A stretch of DNA of 64,000 bases. It comes from Pithys albifrons albifrons. Taxonomy: Eukaryota; Chordata; Aves; Passeriformes; Thamnophilidae. The notes under the pieces were generated by a model that ran no database searches, had not been told where the DNA came from, and saw nothing but the letters and a program-made list of their open reading frames with translations. The position numbers and the translations under genes are program-made. The DNA is taken from positions 93,047,560 to 93,111,559 of the forward strand of contig NC_092459.1 of assembly GCF_047495875.1 (NCBI RefSeq), read 5' to 3'. Shown piece after piece: positions 11,013-25,300 of the stretch. Within the stretch, counting starts at the first letter, position 1, and every line of letters starts with the position of its first letter.

Positions 11013-14000
11013 AATTTTCATCTGAAACAAAATAAAACCTGAACTGAATAGCTGTGTGGTGCAGAAGATCACAGCACACTACTGTGATTAGATTAGGTTT
11101 TACTTTCTCCTGCAGTAATTTCTCCAAAGCCATTTTAGCAAGGCTGATAAAATCAATAACTATAACACTAAATTAAAAAGAAACTATTTTTAAAGCTGGT
11201 GGCTCTGGATATTCTCATCATCCTTCATAATTATTTGTGACCATATATTTCCATTCCTCTCCTTTTAATTTTGTTATTTTCTTCCAGTTTTACAATCATC
11301 TATTATTCACTGCTTTCTCTTCGTGGTGGTTGATCTTGCAAATGCTTTCCAAACAAGGAATTCCTTTGACTTCAATGGAAGTCCTCTTATAAGTAAGGTT
11401 TTTTATTATTGCACCCTAAGCTGTACACATTTTTGAAGCAGGAAGTCCCCTTTATCTGTTTTGTAAAAGATAATAAAGAATAGACTCAAGGGAGACAACT
11501 CACAAGAAGTAGATGGCTTAACAAAACTTGCATCTCACATATGTATACAAATAGATTTTTTCAGACTCCACTATTTTTCCCCAGTTTTTCCAGGGAAGAG
11601 AGGAAGAATGAAGCTTCAAGGCCGGTAAAGTTATAAATGACATTCCATAAGAGATACTCCTTAAAGGAGATTTGTTTCCTCTAGATATATTCCCTTCATG
11701 AGTAGGAGGCTGCTTGTAGAACACATTTCGTTAACAATATGACTGTACTGAACCATTCCCTGATGTCTTTTTTTTTTAATGGTATAACATAAATAGCCTC
11801 AATGTAGAAAGCCTGAGGACAAGACTGTACAAATGATTTCTTGACTTCCTCCAGCAGTGCAACTGGTATGAGAGAGGTCTTCCGAGGGCGTCTCCCATGC
11901 CACCAGCACTGCCAGCCCACACGAGCCAAAAGCCCGAGGTCTCCTCACAACTGCCAACACTAAGAACATACAAACACATGGTTAATGATCTTAGCAGAGA
12001 CTCAGTTCAGGGGCCTTGCATGTCAGCTGTTTTCACATTTACCCTCTTCTTTGCAATGACAAGGGTTATAAAGTTAAAGGGGGAAGGCTGGAAGGGGTTT
12101 TTGTTTGGGGGTATTTTGCCTTTTGAGTTGCCAAAATGGGGCTCTTGGGAGAGATCGTAAGGCTCAAGTAAATTCACATGTCGCTAAATCATACTGAAGG
12201 GGGGGTAACATAGTCATTTGGGGTCCCTTACACCATTCTACAAGGCTTGACCATGCTGGGGTACCTGTCACCCCAGTACAGCTCTGCCACAAGCCTCAGA
12301 AAAAGAGGGAAGGAATGAGAGGCAGCCACATGAGCCCTCTCCTGCTGCTCTTGTAATGTGTGCAGCATTGACAAACCAGGAACTGCTCCAATGAAGGGGT
12401 AATTTGTCTTGTTTTATTCAATTAAGCTTATTTGCATATCTGAGGTTAATCTTTTTTCCTGTTATTCTAGCAGCAAATGTACACCAAGATATATGCTGAT
12501 ACACTGAGTGGAAAATCATGTGTTTGTGTATGCCCATCACTGAAGTCAATCACAATAAAAGATATGACAAATTATGTGATTCTTTCTCAAAATTGAATCC
12601 TGTGATGTTTATGCAGAGGATAAGGATACTTATGCCTGTAATGCAACAAGCCTGCTTTCTATTTACATAGATGAGTGAAACATTGCCCTGGCATTACACA
12701 GAGTAAAGTGTACAAATTCTAAACCCTTCCATAGTCCCTGGATATAAGAGTGCATTCATATGTTTGTGTTTAACATGAACAAATTTATGATCTGATGTGG
12801 ATTCCTCTGAGTACAGATGTATTCCAACTATTTGCTGAATCCTGATTTTGAAGGAACAAATGTGAGTGCTTTGAGAGGAGAAAAAAGGTTATTTTCTATT
12901 TATTTTAAGGGGTTTGAGTGCAGTGCAGGCTCTTTTATTAAGAGGTGGTTTGAGGGTTGTCTGTGACACTTTAAAGGATACAGGTAGTGAGAATCAGCAT
13001 TTTGGTAGAACGTCAAGACTCAGAAAGTAAATCAAACACCTCCAGATCTATTTGTGCATTTTTGTAATTGCAGATAGTCCAGGTATTATGAACACTGCCA
13101 ATATAAACATACACAAATCCTGTTGACACTGCCAAGAGTGGCATAAAGCAATCTGCATAAATCCACAGCATTACCCTCAAAATCATTTCAGACAAAAATG
13201 GCGTGTTTTGGGATTAGGGCTTCTGTAGGAAGGCAGAGAGGGAACAACAAAAAGTGATTGCATCCCCTGCAAGTAGCCATGCATCTGTCTGGTGGAGTTT
13301 TGCCTATACATGAAGGAATCACTCTGGATATTAATTCAGGTCTTGTTCTCTGCTGCACTAACCAAGGCCTATGCTAGAGTCCCTTTCAGCTGGATTTTTT
13401 TCCCTTGATGTTACATACAGGCAGAAAAGGAGCAGCCCCCCCTTTCCCAGTGCCTTATGCAGATCTTAAACCCTTTCCATCCTGATAATGTGGCTTAGGG
13501 GGCTCACTGCAGATCCCAGAACATACATTCCAGTATGCCAGTTGTGGTTCACGTTAGAGATAACTACATTAGAATAGAATATACTTGAGGCTCAGGATCA
13601 AAGTTTGCATCTGGGGCCAAGTCAAGGGGAAAGTCTGACATTTCAGTAATCATGAGAAAAGTCCTAATCATACTGATATGCTCTCAGTTTCCACAATGCC
13701 AGTAATCTCTCAGATCAATCTGATTTGCCTGAAACTGTTGCTATCTTGAAAAGTGGGAAATGGAAAAGGGCAGGTATTTGCAAAGTTTTAAATCTGCTCT
13801 GAAACAAGACCCATTGGAGTAGAATTAAAAAAAAAATCCAAACACTTCTTTAAATCTAACAAAGACTGTATTCCTGGGTTTATTTTGTCCTATTTCTCAC
13901 ACACACAAAAACCTATTTTTCAATATCCAGCCATCTGCATCAAACTTACATACTCAGTGTTTCTTTTGATCCAGTTGGCCAAATTCCCATTTATTTCAGT

Positions 14001-17000
14001 TGGAGGAAGGTCAGAACTAATGTATGTTACCAAAAGCATGCAATCCCATATTCTGACTGGCAATTATTTAATGAGCTGTAGAGCTTTTAGCAATTCAAAG
14101 CATATAATGTGTATTTGATATGACTTAATTTGCCTGCATGTTGGAATGAAAATGTACATGATATTGTGTGCCTTCCTGAAATACCCTTTGATGGAAACGT
14201 TCTGTCTGCTGGTTAACAGTTGTGTTCTTTCCTTGGGAGACCTGTCTCTGTGTGTAAGCCAGCACCTTCTTCCTAAAGTCTTCTCTTGCAAGGAAACACC
14301 TCCAGTCAACTAACTGAACCAAACCTAACAGAATGTTTTGCTGCCTCTGATTTTTTCCCTCACTGAAACTAAAGCCTATGCAGGTTTTAGGAAACCAGAT
14401 TATGAGCAGTAGTCATGGACTTTATGATCCAAGAAAGAAAGATCAAATGCTGTTGTCAACAAAGTCAAGGTGGTGTTTTTCGCAGGTAGAGCAATAAAAG
14501 GGCTAAGATCATCTGATGAAGTAGTTTGTGCCATTACCACCGGGTCTTTGAAACACGAAAAAGGCCCCTCTGCAAGAGGAGTCCCACACTGTTACTGAAG
14601 GACAACCCTTTAACAGGAGGTATATGAACCAGATTCAGTTTAACAAACACACAGTACAGAAAACAACACTAAGGGTGAGCATTTCTCTGCTTGCCAGAGG
14701 TAGAAACCCACAATAGCTTCAAACTGTTGACTCCCTCCCTCAGTCAATTAAAAATAAAACTGCTGGACATTGATTTAATAGTGACAAGAGGAAAGACAAC
14801 TAGGACATTGATGTGGCAGTGGAGAATTTAAAATTAACTAATAGTTAAACATAAGGTGAATGCAAGCTAGGAAAGTCCAGAAAAGCAGCCACCTGGATGC
14901 AGTGGTGAGTTTTCCTAGAGGTTTTTAGACTGTGTGCCTAATTCCCATGGAGAGAATGAGAGATAGTAGCTCGAGTATGTGTGCATTTATTTGTTAGAAA
15001 GAGTTTGATCCCTGTTTAAAGGTGAAACTCACATTGGCTGGAAGACAGGGGTCTTAGTTTTAGATGTAACATACTTTATGTTTCTGGCAGCAGATCCAAG
15101 GCAGGAATTTTTCAAGCTCCTTTGTGTTTCAGCTTTCTAAGTTCCATTCAATTTGCTGCTCTCAGAACACAGCATTTATATGTATTGTAAAATCTCAAAT
15201 TACCTACAGTTTTAATATGTGTATTACCAGATAAATCACTGCAAATACATATATATTTATTTGTATATTACTCTTCCCTATGGAAATGAAACTATGCAAT
15301 CACACATGTTATCTCCTTCTAACTTTAGAAATCTTTCCCAAATGTCAAACACATTTGACAAAGGATTACAGGTCAGAGAGATAACTAAGTTCCTAGAAAT
15401 ACAGCGATAATCAGTAACTAGGTTAATGCAATAACTGAGACAGGAGGGCAGGACAAGTTTTGCTATTAAACTCTCCATGTAGCAGCAGACATCTGGCCAA
15501 AGGGTAAGCATGAACTAACTAGGCAGTTGGGGTATGAGTAGCTCCTAGTAATTGTGACATGTATCTTCCTCGCTAAGTGTCAAGTGTTTTTACAATGCAA
15601 GAAATTTAATGGACAGAAGGAAATAAATCTGAAGGTAACCATGCCTAGCTTGACTTGTTGCTTACTTGCTCAGAGAATTGCTTCACACTGGAGCTTGTTA
15701 GTGCATGGGAGAATTGATTTCAATTATGCATCTTCCTTTGTCACGGTTCTGCCTGTGCTGTATCACATGCCATAGAAAGAAATTTGATACATGCTAAAAA
15801 GAAGCATAGTGTGCTATCAAATTTTCATTCAGTTTCATAAATGGTAGACCTTTTCCTGTAATGGTAAGCCATTTAACACCTAGTTTGAAGGAAGGATGAA
15901 ACTCTAGGGTATCATGTTCTCCATAAAACATGCTGTAAGTAATTATATTTTTTAAAAAACTGAATTAAAAAAATAATTTAAAATAGGTGATCGTCTTTTC
16001 TGATCCTTTGGTTTTGTGTCAAAGGTCAACACTGTGAGCCTACAGTAGGTTTGATCTTAATTAATTAGCCAAGGAAAAACACTTGTGTACTAGCAAAAAT
16101 AATATACATTTCTGGTTAACATAACAAAATGGTAGTTCTAGACCTTGTCCTTGTTACAGCAGCAACATTTATTAACTAGATATCTTCTTCTGTTACTGAA
16201 AGATTACATAAAAGAAATCTTGTCATCCATGAATTTTTTTCTAAGATGTAAGAAGGTGGCTTTAAAAACCTGTCTACATTTTATTGCACTACATACTATA
16301 AAGACATGACCAGCAATACAGAGGGATTATTACTAGGTCCTCAAGTTTCCCTAAAGGGTTGGAAAAAGTAATTGCAAAAAAATTGATGTATTTGTTCATG
16401 GAATAATATTATATAAGTTTTTCAGTAAGAACTTAGAAAAGAAAATGAGCATTTCTAAGGTCAGGCATAACTTTAAGGAAGGAAGACATTATGTTGGGAG
16501 ATGTGTAGAAAGCTTCATCTTAACTTCACCTGGAGCCAGTTTTGGCTAAAGAGGAATTTATAAGACACTAATAAAATTCCTCTTTTCAACATTTCAGCAT
16601 GTTCTCTTTCTATAAAAATAAGTTTTCCAAAATATGATGCACATACACAGTAAGGAAAAAATATACTAATAAATGCCTTACTGGGGTTTCACAACACACA
16701 TTTGTGTAAATTACAAAGTTTTTCCCAAGAATTTGCAGACTTACAAATCTTTCCTCAAATAATCCTTGAGAAATTATTCACTGGAATTCAGCCTACAGCT
16801 CTTGACCTTTGAGGTACTGTCCATCTTTCCAGTCAATATTGCAGTCACCCAGTAGGTTTCACAATAGAAGAAATTTCCTGATAATTTCAGCTGAATTCTG
16901 GGGTTTTAACAATTAAAAGAAATGCAAATCATTTTGCACAGTGAAATTCAGAAGGGAGTGAGAAAGCAGAGGTGACATTAGCCCTAAGTTTTTCTGTATT

Positions 17001-17859
17001 GGGACTTCAGTTTTAAACACAAAGAAAATAAATTCATTTTCAATCTCTCTGAAGGATAATCCAGAAGTCATTGTAGTTAGAGTTATTCCTTTGAGTAACT
17101 CTGCTGGGCTCGGACCTGCCTTTTTTTCCTTGTGATTATAAAACAGAATATTTTCCTGATTTTCAGCTTCTCAAGGAGTAAAAGGAAAATGATTTATGCT
17201 ACAGAAATAGTCTAATATTATTGTGACATGTATTTTGTTGCTCATAAGTGTTCTGTAGTTGTGTAAATTGCATAGTTTAATAAGTGAAAGAACAGCACAT
17301 CCTATTTTGAAAGGGAGAGTTTGTAGTTTTTGTAGGACAAAACCACCTCTCACTTAGCTCATATGGGGAAAATGTTAAATCTACCTGATCCAGTGTATTA
17401 TGGAAACTCAGTAAACCTTTGAAGGTTTCAGACAGTTCACCCAGTTTTTCCTAACATTCCTGTATGAGGATTCAGCATCCTTGGTCTCCGAAGCCAGTTC
17501 TACGAGGCACAGTGTATTAAACTTTTTAGAGATTATTTGTGGAAAAATGGTTTCTTTGTCATTCAAGATGTGTTTTTAGGCCTATAATTTCCTACAAGTG
17601 AGCACAATTCCGCTAACAGCAGTATATTATTTTGACAGTAAGTCAGTTGGCATAAGACTTCATTGTGTATGCCTTTTGTTTATATAATCCTTCCTAACAG
17701 TAACAAGGTGTTTACTGTTCAGCAAACACATTTTATTTTAACTGCCAACAGTAAAACTGTCTGATAAAGTTTGATTTAGCTAAAGAAAGCAAGTTCTCAT
17801 TTAGCCCAAATAAATCTACGGTGCTATAGACAGCTGTTTGGAGTACAAAATCCCCCAAG
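11013..17859. other. Nearly 7 kb of unique sequence, no gene seen
   Basis: No exon, RNA gene or recent transposon was recognised. A short stretch at 11364-11392 contains 'TTGACTTCAATGGAAGTCC', a motif shared by many old sauropsid repeats. A T run lies at 11769-11778. Open frames stay under about 90 codons and show no family signature. Confidence 0.6.
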
Positions 17860-18130
17860 CTCTCATAGCAAGGCAACTCTTGCTATTGAAAGAGCGAGAG
17901 AGAGCAGGCTCAGCTGTTCAGGATGTGCTCCATTACAACTGTAATCTATAGCATCGCACTGCCATATTGTGAAAGCATTACTCACATTCAGCAGCAGTGA
18001 AGCAAACACTCCTCTGACAGATGCTCTGCAGACTGACAGCTGACACCCTAAGCTGAGCTCAATAGATTTTTCACTAAACACATCCTGCAGCCGCGATCGA
18101 TGTGGTCTGGCTGTCTGCTTTCCCCTGCTC
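17860..18130. other. Unexplained GC-richer patch, possible conserved element
   Basis: This patch is richer in G, C and CpG than its surroundings. It has CTG- and CAG-rich words, several CAGCTG-type E-boxes, TAAT homeodomain cores near 17940-17950 and the CpG cluster CCGCGATCGATG near 18093. A 72-codon minus-strand frame (17863-18081) covers most of it without resembling a known protein. It could be a regulatory element or an unannotated exon. Only cross-species comparison would tell, so confidence is low. Confidence 0.2.
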
Positions 18131-19300
18131 TCCTACTAAGAGTTTAACATCTAATACCATTTCTGCAAGATTCTCAGGGAGTTAACTGTCTTCAAGTGGG
18201 AAAAGTTCAGATTTCAGAGAAACAAAGAACACTTCTCAAAATAACGGCATTTTGCTGCTTGAGAGAAAGAGAATTCATAAGCCTAAAGGCATTTTTATTC
18301 CATTTTACGGCTGACTTTATCCTGGAGAAATTTGCCAAAGAAATCTGATTTTTAAGGCTGATATTATAAAAACTTTTGAGAGCAGCAGGAGAGAAATAGC
18401 TGATCTGTCACATGGAGTCCAAAAATGTTGTCTGTGGCAAATGAAAACAAAATAGACTCCAGTATTTGCTTCCTGCCAAAATCAGAATATGTAGCATGAG
18501 TATGTACACAGGCAGAGATCAGGATGGGCATAATAAGTCACTGCTGCACTTACATTTTAAAGAAAAAGCTATAGAGCTAATCATTGTACTGTAACAAGTA
18601 TAACAATCTTCTAGCCTTAACCTCAAATCACTGGTAAAGCTGTTTATTTTCCCCCCACTTTTTTCTTTTATATGCCTACTTCATTAAGAGTGCTCGTGCT
18701 CCCATCGAATTCATGGGCAGAATTCCTGTGATTCACTGAGAACAGAAGCTGGCCCATAAAGCAGTTGTGGTTTGGAAAATATTTTCAGGAATGATAATTA
18801 GTTCAAAGCTGAAAAGCAGTCACTTACCTGCAGTGCAAGTTGGTTTTAAAGTATATCAAGGGACGTTTGGGAAATTTAGGGACATTTGGGTTATGCTTTG
18901 TTCTCTGTTATTATTTGTGCCACCTTCAAACAGTCTAGATCCCAATATTAAAGTTTTACATCAAATCTGTGTGTTTCTGGAAGGGCAATTAGCTCTGCTT
19001 CTGATTTTCATCCTGCCACAGCACATGTTGCATGTAAGGACAAACAGATACCTGTGTCTTCTTATAAAAGAATTATTAGAGTGGGGTTAATTGCAAAGAA
19101 CTGAAATTCTTCCTTCTGACTGAGAAGTTTCATGTTCTGAAAGCACATCTTGTGGCCACTGTTTGACTTTCGGTGTGTTGTTTCACTCTGTTTTGTTATA
19201 CCCTGTCTTTAAACTCACATTGCATTTGAATTTTGCAAATGTGTATGTAAAAGGTAAATGGTTATGTAAATGTGTGATAACTGAGTGAAGGTTATTCAAT
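18131..19300. other. Unique sequence, no gene seen
   Basis: AT-rich sequence without recognisable genes or transposons. A 107-codon plus-strand frame (18767-19090) has no identifiable domain and is taken as chance. Confidence 0.6.
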
Positions 19301-19355
19301 AAAGTGTGGTGGATTGACACTGACTGGACACCAGCTGCTCTGTCACTCCTTCCGA
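19300..19355 (+). mobile_element. Probable endogenous-retrovirus LTR scrap
   Basis: The wording GTGGTGGATTGACACTGACT, GGACACCAG, then GCTGCTCTGTCACTCC parallels a stretch I associate with avian, especially songbird, LTRs: 'GTGGGTTGACCCTGGCTGG', 'CACCAGGTGCCCACCAA', 'GCTCTATCACTCC'. Relative to that pattern a small internal block is deleted. An AATAAA lies just upstream (19300). Only about 50 bases are convincing. No LTR boundaries, internal viral genes or partner LTR are present, so this would be a small inert remnant. The family assignment is from memory and uncertain. Confidence 0.45.
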
Positions 19356-22300
19356 GTCCTTACTCTTAAGCACACCACAATGTGAAGGAAAGCACACTCT
19401 CTGTGTCTTTGCATCATCACATCAGAGATTCGAGTTATGTCTACAATACTAGCCTTGATAACAACAAAAATTCCACTCAAGTCACTCAACTTCAGCAATG
19501 TTTGCTAAAACAATGTAAAAAGATCTCCTTCTCTTTCTACAGCACCTTTGTTGATGTAAGTCAATTTGTATTGAACATCTCAATGCACAGTGTTACATAA
19601 CTCTTTGGACACTTATATCAGAGCAAGTGAGGCCAACAAAGTCCTCAGTGCATGACAGCTTAACTGATACTATGCTTGAATACATGGCGGATCCAATTTA
19701 TAAATGAGGCATATTTACAGAAAGATACCATTGTAGAGGAATACACTGCTGTACCTAAGTATATGCCATTATTTAATCAATGAAACTGTACATTAAACAC
19801 TGCACACTCAGAAGAGAAAGTATTTAAAAATAATTCCCAGATCATTGCACTCATCAAAAAACCCAATAAACATTAACACAACATATTCAAGGTATTAGAG
19901 AAATCTTTGTTAGAAAGGCATGCCCTTGCTTCAAAAAAACTAATATAGCTCTCGATAGGCAAAACCATTAAACTGCACTGCTTTGTATAAAAAGCTATTA
20001 AAATCTCATCCATGGAGATAGCTGAAAGGAAAAGATGGTGCAACCCCAGAACAAAAACTGGCAAAGAGCAAAATGGCCTTCAAGGAGATACAAGATACAG
20101 ATGGCCAATAATCAGATTGCCTAAGCCTTGTATCCCATCACAAAATCATCCCAACAGTTCAGAGATGGTTCCGGACTTAATCTGATCCTTTTAGAATAAG
20201 AACAAGCAGTTTTTATAGGGTCCTTTTTCTCCTTTAAAGCCTTTTATCACTCTTACTGTTACACATTCGACAGCCTCACCTCTAGTGTCATTGTCCTGTT
20301 GACAGCTAGTGCACAAACAAAAAACTCTGGCCATCAATGGCTTCATTTCCACAGTTAGGCTTATAACAGAGTCTCTTCCAAATAGAGAAGATAGAACTGT
20401 GAATTAAACCTAGTGAGCCTCTAATTTTTTTCTTTCTCTGTGAGAAGCACTGTTCCCATGAGTCTGTCTAGATATGGACCCATGTAGGCTGCTATCTAGT
20501 TGCAAAGATACAAAAGAAAAAGTTTTGGGTAAATTTTTTCTAGTTCCACAGTAATCTAGTATAGTAATAATGTTCCAACTTTTAGTGCAGCTTCTAGACA
20601 AGAATTTCAAGGAATTTCCAAATGTCAATGCCCTTTTACAAAAGGTGAAATAATGATCTTAAGTAGCCAGATGCTTAGAGTCAGCTTTGTCCAGCCATTG
20701 ACCTTAACACAATTGCGGCGAGGGTTCATGTTGATTTTGGGAAGAATGGTCTGCCAGAACTCCATCAGCATGCAGGCATCTCAGGGGCTTTATGTCAAGG
20801 TCATCATTGGCTGCCAGTCTGTAGTCCCCAGGGCTCCCTGCTGAAGAGGAACAGCAGATCATACTATGTCATACTGACCATCAGGGATTGCTGCATGGTC
20901 CTGGAGTGCTCTACTTTGTCTGGAAAGGCACACACAGCAGCATGTAGAAGCAAGGAACTCATAATCTGTGCTGATACCCAGCATCTTCTTCCTCCCAGGA
21001 ATCTCTGGAAAGACAAAGACACATACAGTCAACAGGGTGCCAGTCCATATTCTCCCCTGGTCCCTCCTCAATCCCTCCAGCAGAGCAGAGAGTTTGATGG
21101 AGGATGTTCTCAACATATTGCTTCTTTCTCCCCTAATGTAACAGGAAGCCAGCCAGGGAACCATGAAGGGGAGAAACAACCAGCAGCAGTTGCAGCAGCA
21201 CTGGGGCCCAGTATCAATACACTAGTTATGGAACAAAGCACTTAAGAATGCAAGTAGGGAGCACATAATGCACCAACCAACACAAACACAAATGAACCTC
21301 TCAACAATATTATTCCTAGGGCTTGCAGTCACCATGAGGGCTTAGATATAAATGAGTCTACTTCTCTAAGCATCCTGAACACTCAAGTCTGACTGGCCTT
21401 GACCGAACATGAAGGCCTGTACAACAGGCTTTGTATATTCCTGTCTTTCTGCAGATCTTGCATGCAGCAAGACTGTAGCAAAAGCAAGAAAATCCTCAGC
21501 TCACTGAGGTTTTCAAGCATACAAAATAAGTAAGACTGAAATTAAACCTTGTGTCTGAAGGGCTGGCACCAGTCATTAGAAAAACTTAGATATTACTTCA
21601 ATTCTACTTTGGCAGGGGTGAAATATTTTGAAAACTTTGACTGATGTTGTGTAGAAAGGTGATTTTTATTCTGCTATAGTGAAATACACAGTCATTAACC
21701 TCTGAAAATAGAAAAGTATGTCTCTGAATACCTCTTTTGAGGATTGTTTTTTTTTCGCAGACTTTGGTAATCCTCAAGAAACAGGGACTTCCCTCATACT
21801 TGGAATTTTCTTAAAAGAATCTTTACAGCCTTCTTTTTAACCATGGATCTCTACCATTATATTAATGCAAATTATATCGAAAGCTGTTAAGAACAACTTA
21901 CATAAACTAAATACATCCTATAGATATTGTTGGGGAAAGGTAACAGGAAAGACAACATGTATGACTGTAAAATAATTTAACTCTTTTAGAGAGGAATCTG
22001 AGTGTATCTGCTTTGTGTGTACACGACAAACACTGTATTAACTATGGCAGTAGAAGTACATCAAACAAGAACCAGATACATCACAGAATTCTTTGCTGTT
22101 CAGATTTGATATTAAATCTTGCAACTGGCTTTATATTATTGTTATTTCAAAATCTCAGTGAGTTTTCTGGTCCTTGTCTCCAAGATTATGCGTGTGTGAT
22201 TAACAGCTGTGCATACTCAGGAGCACAAAGATCAAATAAGTTCTGCAATGCTTTCAGGTCTGCCCATCAGCTTCCAACTCCAGATAATATACCTTTAATA

Positions 22301-25300
22301 CGTACTCATTATCATTATTAGATGCAGTATGTATTGATTCTTTGAGAGAGGTTAGAAGTGGAAGAAATTCACCATGCCAAACACTGAGACAAAGTTAAGA
22401 TGTCCAGCATTTCACAATCAAGTACCTTTAGACAATTTGACATTGGTTTCTTCAGTTCCTTCAGGAAATTATTTCATCACCCAGAAGAGCAAAGCAGGTT
22501 GAATTTTTACTTGAAACTCCACAAAGGTTTTCTTTGTCCAAATTAAACTGTTTCATCTGCATGAAGTTGCCAGTCAATAGCTCATCTTTCATGCAATTTA
22601 AGGCTGCAGCAGAGAAGACAGGAAAAATGACAGCCAAGTGTGTTCTGCTTATTCTGTTGCCAGTGCTTCAGCTGCATATCTTTCAGTGTGAACTTTACAT
22701 GTAGTCTCTCAGGGACCTGTAGCTGGTACAAGAAAATGTTATTTCATGTCAAAAGCTACTGTACTTCAATTTTCTCTCTCTTGTATATACACACACACAG
22801 AGTCTTAAACCCAATTAGACCAAAGAGGACATATGCACATCCTTAGAGAGAGAAAGCTCAGTCCTGACAGTGTTATATGTTTTTACTTCAACTGTGTATG
22901 TTTATAGAGGCATATGCATGTGTGTTCTGTCATCATATGGCATCACTGCATTCAGGAGTTTATCCTTTCTGCATATTTATGTGACAGAAAGGTGGAAGCT
23001 CTCCTCTGATTAAACAGAAGTTTCACAATAATCTTCTTCATTTCTCTCCCACCCAGAGAGAAATGTTTTTTGCATTTCACAATCAGCACTTACACATTTA
23101 CAAGCAAATCATCTCCCCTTCTTTCTAGACTGGGATTTCTGAGGCCTTGTTTGGAGTATAGTGCAAGCATTGATTTCTCTTGTACATGGCCAGAAAGGAA
23201 GAGCCACAATCTTTCCTGAGCTAGTATGCACTCCCCTCAAAAGTCCTGTAGAAGTACCTGAGAAGAGAAGGTCTTTGCAGTATTCTGTGTCTCTTTTTAT
23301 CACTTTATCCAGAAGCTGTTGACCCAAACCTTCTCTTCACTTAGAGTCTGCACAGTAATAAATATTAACAAATATTCAGACACACAACTCTATTTCTATG
23401 AAAATGAATTTTCACATTAAATCACCTCAGAAACCAAGGGAAGTCTTGTGACTGCTCTACCTGGAACCACTTTGTACCTGTTATAAGTGCCCATCTTCAC
23501 ATTGTCACAAAACAGGAGATCTCAGTATACTTAGTGTGCTGCAACTTTTTTTTTTTTTTTTTAGTAAAGAGAAACACCACAAAATGGAATTGGGCCAAAC
23601 TCTCTGCGGTGGAAGAAAGAGGTCAACTGTGTGGACTTCAGGGTGCAGATTTCCATGTGTACCACTAAAAAATGTGGCTGACTGTTTTCCTGGTCTCATT
23701 TTTGAAACGTGTTTATTTGATTTTATTTTACCAGTAAATTTATGCAAGTATGATTTTATGTAATAATCCCCATATTTTTTTAATTACCTTGCCATAAAAC
23801 CTGAATAACTCTCCCTACTTTGATCTCCAACACATTCTGGAGAATACTGCACCAGGCATGCCTAAATCAGTTAAGCCATGCACAGAGCTGTTCCTGCAGG
23901 GAAGCTTTCCCACATCAGAAGATTGTGTAATAAAACTTAACACAGCTCATTAATTTTCTCTCTTAACCAATGCATCTGACAAGAAGTGACTTTGAAAACC
24001 TAAAGGAATGACACAACTCTTACGCTTTGCATGAAACATCTGTTTTCAGCTCCTTTGCTATTAAATTGACATCTTTTTATTTGAAAAGTTCCTTTTATTT
24101 CCCAACTTCCTGCAATTGGTAATGTATATATCCCAAAGAGCTTAAATTCACAGCTTTTAAAACTTGATTAACTAAATGCTGGGTTAGTCCTGTCCCAGAG
24201 GAAAAATGCCTCTTGCACAGACAGATTAAGTGATACAGCTATGCTTTTTAATCAATTATTAGGAATTTGTTTATTCAAGCAATGTCAGACTTCATAAAGC
24301 ATCAAAACAGACTTCAAGTCCCAAAATAATGTAAACACCAGTGTGATTGCATATGAAAAATATTAGCATTCCTGGATCTGGAAAATCGATAGAATGAGAG
24401 TGTGTTGTACTCACTCTCTCATTCACAAAACCCACAGACAATATCAGGTTTCTGACTATGAACACCTACAAAGCTACTTGCAAAATCTGAAGTCTTGAAT
24501 GAGAAGTGAAGGTGATTTTCAGCTGAAGGAAAACACCTTAATTACCATGAGTTTTTCTTTAAATTCACATCATATACCCCTATATTATTAAATTACTCCC
24601 TTAGAGTTTCAGTTCCTGCTAAATTGAGGAGGGGAACACACACACAGAAAAAATACTGGTAAGATTTTTCCAGACCATTTCATGTTATATGTGGATATCA
24701 AGCACAGCTAAATTCTGGAAGCTGATTCAATTCTTATTTGATGAACAAGAGGAATGCCTTTAATTGTATTTTGTGTTTGTATGGAAGTGAAGTATTGTTT
24801 TGGTAACTCAGGTAAACCAGCTACACCCTAAAAACTAATGCAATTTTAAAACCCTTGAACTTGTTCATACACCTTCAACAAGCTTTAATCTTCAGTGTAG
24901 TTTGTAAGGAAGGCTTAGCAGCAGGAAAATGTAATAAAATTATTGAAAATCTTTCATTTTTAGACAATCTGGGGGACAACAGGCCCATTTTTCATATTAT
25001 GAATTACTCTTGGTATCTTGATTGTTTTTAAAAAATGCATTTTTTTCTAAAAGATCCAAAGATTGTCAGTAAAGACTCAGTCCTGGAAGTCACTGAAAAT
25101 TCAGACATAATTTTAAGTGAGATTAATGGGACAGCACCCTGAAATCACACCTACTTCGGTGGAACTATGTAAGTGTATAAAGCGCATGCAGGAGTCTTTG
25201 CTGGATGGGGATCTAAAACAGAATCAACTGGGGAATTCCCTCCTCTTCCTTCTTTCTAGGCTGTGTCATCCATCGGCTTCGCATAGTGTGGGAATCCGAG

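Noticed and set aside
10424..11133. Several minus-strand frames of 60-98 codons resembling reverse-transcriptase ends
   Set aside because: They are fragments of a dead CR1 ORF2 split by frameshifts, so they are listed as a mobile element and not as genes.
11364..11392. TTGACTTCAATGGAAGTCC as a repeat tail
   Set aside because: The motif recurs in many old sauropsid repeats, but here it is isolated with no supporting flanks.
24392..24424. Hairpin GAATGAGAG...CTCTCATTC
   Set aside because: Only nine base pairs pair perfectly around a 15-base loop, and the sequence is a near-simple GA/TC repeat. It is too weak to be a microRNA precursor.
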